From Acidobacteriaceae bacterium (GTDB taxonomy: Bacteria > Acidobacteriota > Terriglobia > Terriglobales > Acidobacteriaceae): a DNA stretch of 7,895 nt. The DNA lies in NCBI GenBank assembly GCA_030039895.1, contig JASHUR010000228.1:1-7895 (forward strand), given 5' to 3'. Each line of letters starts with the position of its first letter. Position 1 is the first letter of the stretch. Below are positions 7,311 to 7,895 of this stretch, piece by piece. The position numbers and the translations under genes were made by a program. The notes under the pieces were generated by a model. That model saw only the letters and a list, made by a program, of their open reading frames with translations. It ran no database searches and was not told the origin of the DNA.

Positions 7311-7321
7311 GCCTCCGGCGC
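7309..7321. repeat. Short GC hairpin after icd
   Basis: GCGCC (7309-7313) pairs with GGCGC (7317-7321) around a 3-base loop. It has no following T-run, so it is unlikely to be a strong terminator and transcription may continue from icd into mdh. Confidence 0.4.
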
Positions 7322-7331
7322 AACAAAACGA

Positions 7332-7359
7332 TTGGCTAATGGCTGTTGGCTATTGGCTG
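7332..7359 (+). repeat. Tandem 14-bp direct repeat before mdh
   Basis: TTGGCTAATGGCTG (7332-7345) is followed directly by TTGGCTATTGGCTG (7346-7359); the copies differ at one base. Each unit is itself built from two TGGCT steps. It ends 5 bp before the purine-rich ribosome site of mdh, so slippage here would change the icd-mdh spacing or leader. Confidence 0.8.
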
Positions 7360-7376
7360 TCTTAAGAAGGAGCATC

Positions 7377-7895
7377 ATGCGCAAGAAAGTATCTATCGTA
7401 GGAGCAGGCAACGTCGGCGCAACCGCCGCGCATTGGATCGCCTCAAAGGAACTCGCGGACGTAGTCCTCATCGATGTCGTCGAAGGCGTGCCGCAGGGCA
7501 AAGGACTCGATCTTCTCGAGGCCATGCCCATCGAAAAGCGCGACTGCCACATCACCGGCACCAACGACTACGCGGAATCCGCCAACTCCGACATCGTGGT
7601 CATCACCGCCGGAATCCCGCGCAAGCCCGGCATGAGCCGCGACGACCTCTTGCAGACCAACTACAAGATCATGTCCGACGTGGTCGGCAAGGTCGTGGCC
7701 CAGTCGCCCAACTGCATCCTTATTATCGTGTCCAACCCACTCGACGCCATGGCCCAGACCGCCTTCCGCCAGGCCAAATTCAACCGCGAGCGCGTCATCG
7801 GAATGGCCGGAGTCCTCGACTCCGCGCGCTTCCGCACCTTCATCGCCGAAGAGCTCAACGTCTCCGTCGAAAACGTCACCGCCTTCGTCCTCGGC
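7377..7895 (+). CDS. mdh: Malate dehydrogenase (LDH-like, NAD), N-terminal part
   Basis: This enzyme interconverts malate and oxaloacetate with NAD in the TCA cycle. The first 173 residues are visible and the frame is open to the right edge. The N-terminal Rossmann fold has the GAGNVGA loop (residues 9-15) and Asp33 after the second strand, which selects NAD. The substrate loop IPRKPGMSRDDLL carries Arg82 and Arg88; Arg82 in place of the lactate-dehydrogenase Gln marks malate specificity. VSNPLD (Asn120) and GVLDSARFR (Asp148, Arg151) complete the active site, and the catalytic His of the GxHGD motif should come just past the window edge. The LDH-like group is typical of many non-enterobacterial phyla. 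AAGAAGGAG (7364-7372) lies 4 nt before the ATG. It is 113 bp after icd on the same strand, and the two may be co-transcribed as a TCA-cycle unit. Confidence 0.95.
   Translation, partial: MRKKVSIVGAGNVGATAAHWIASKELADVVLIDVVEGVPQGKGLDLLEAMPIEKRDCHITGTNDYAESANSDIVVITAGIPRKPGMSRDDLLQTNYKIMSDVVGKVVAQSPNCILIIVSNPLDAMAQTAFRQAKFNRERVIGMAGVLDSARFRTFIAEELNVSVENVTAFVLG

Overview
The window looks like a chromosomal segment of a moderately GC-rich Gram-negative bacterium, most plausibly an acidobacterium (Acidobacteriaceae type). That assignment is an inference. It rests on the long cyanobacterial-style NADP isocitrate dehydrogenase beside an LDH-like malate dehydrogenase, a C-terminally anchored SCO protein, and a large secreted beta-helix protein. 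No rRNA or other decisive marker is present.

Layout. (1) 1-297: the C-terminal catalytic end of a tyrosine recombinase, cut by the left edge. It points at the 3' end of a tRNA-Ser(CGA) gene on the minus strand (369-460). This is the usual arrangement at one boundary of an element integrated in a tRNA gene, so the element body should lie to the left of the window. (2) 461-3980: a low-density stretch holding a secreted 840-residue pectate-lyase-like beta-helix protein (+) and a convergent 177-residue protein of unknown function (-); their stop codons overlap. It ends at 3940-3980 with a decayed copy of the 5' half of the same tRNA-Ser. That copy is in the same orientation, gap-free, 33 of 41 positions identical, and bounded by the tRNA 5' end and the 3' edge of the anticodon loop. 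(3) 4093-4983 (-): a SCO1/SenC-family copper/thiol protein. (4) 5100-5722 (+): a Phd/YefM antitoxin and VapC-like PIN toxin pair with overlapping ATGA codons, behind a perfect 9-bp inverted repeat that overlaps a -10 box. (5) 5863-7895 (+): the TCA-cycle genes icd and mdh (mdh cut by the right edge), separated by about 110 bp of small repeats.

How the parts fit. The right end (icd, mdh) is core metabolism: isocitrate to 2-oxoglutarate with NADPH, and malate to oxaloacetate with NADH. The left half looks accessory, with an integrase, a tRNA target, a displaced half-tRNA and a toxin-antitoxin pair. The half-tRNA is the most unusual signal. It suggests that the 3.5 kb between it and the intact tRNA-Ser was inserted on the 5' side of the tRNA gene, or that a second tRNA-Ser copy decayed there. 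I see no convincing multi-gene system of a new type.
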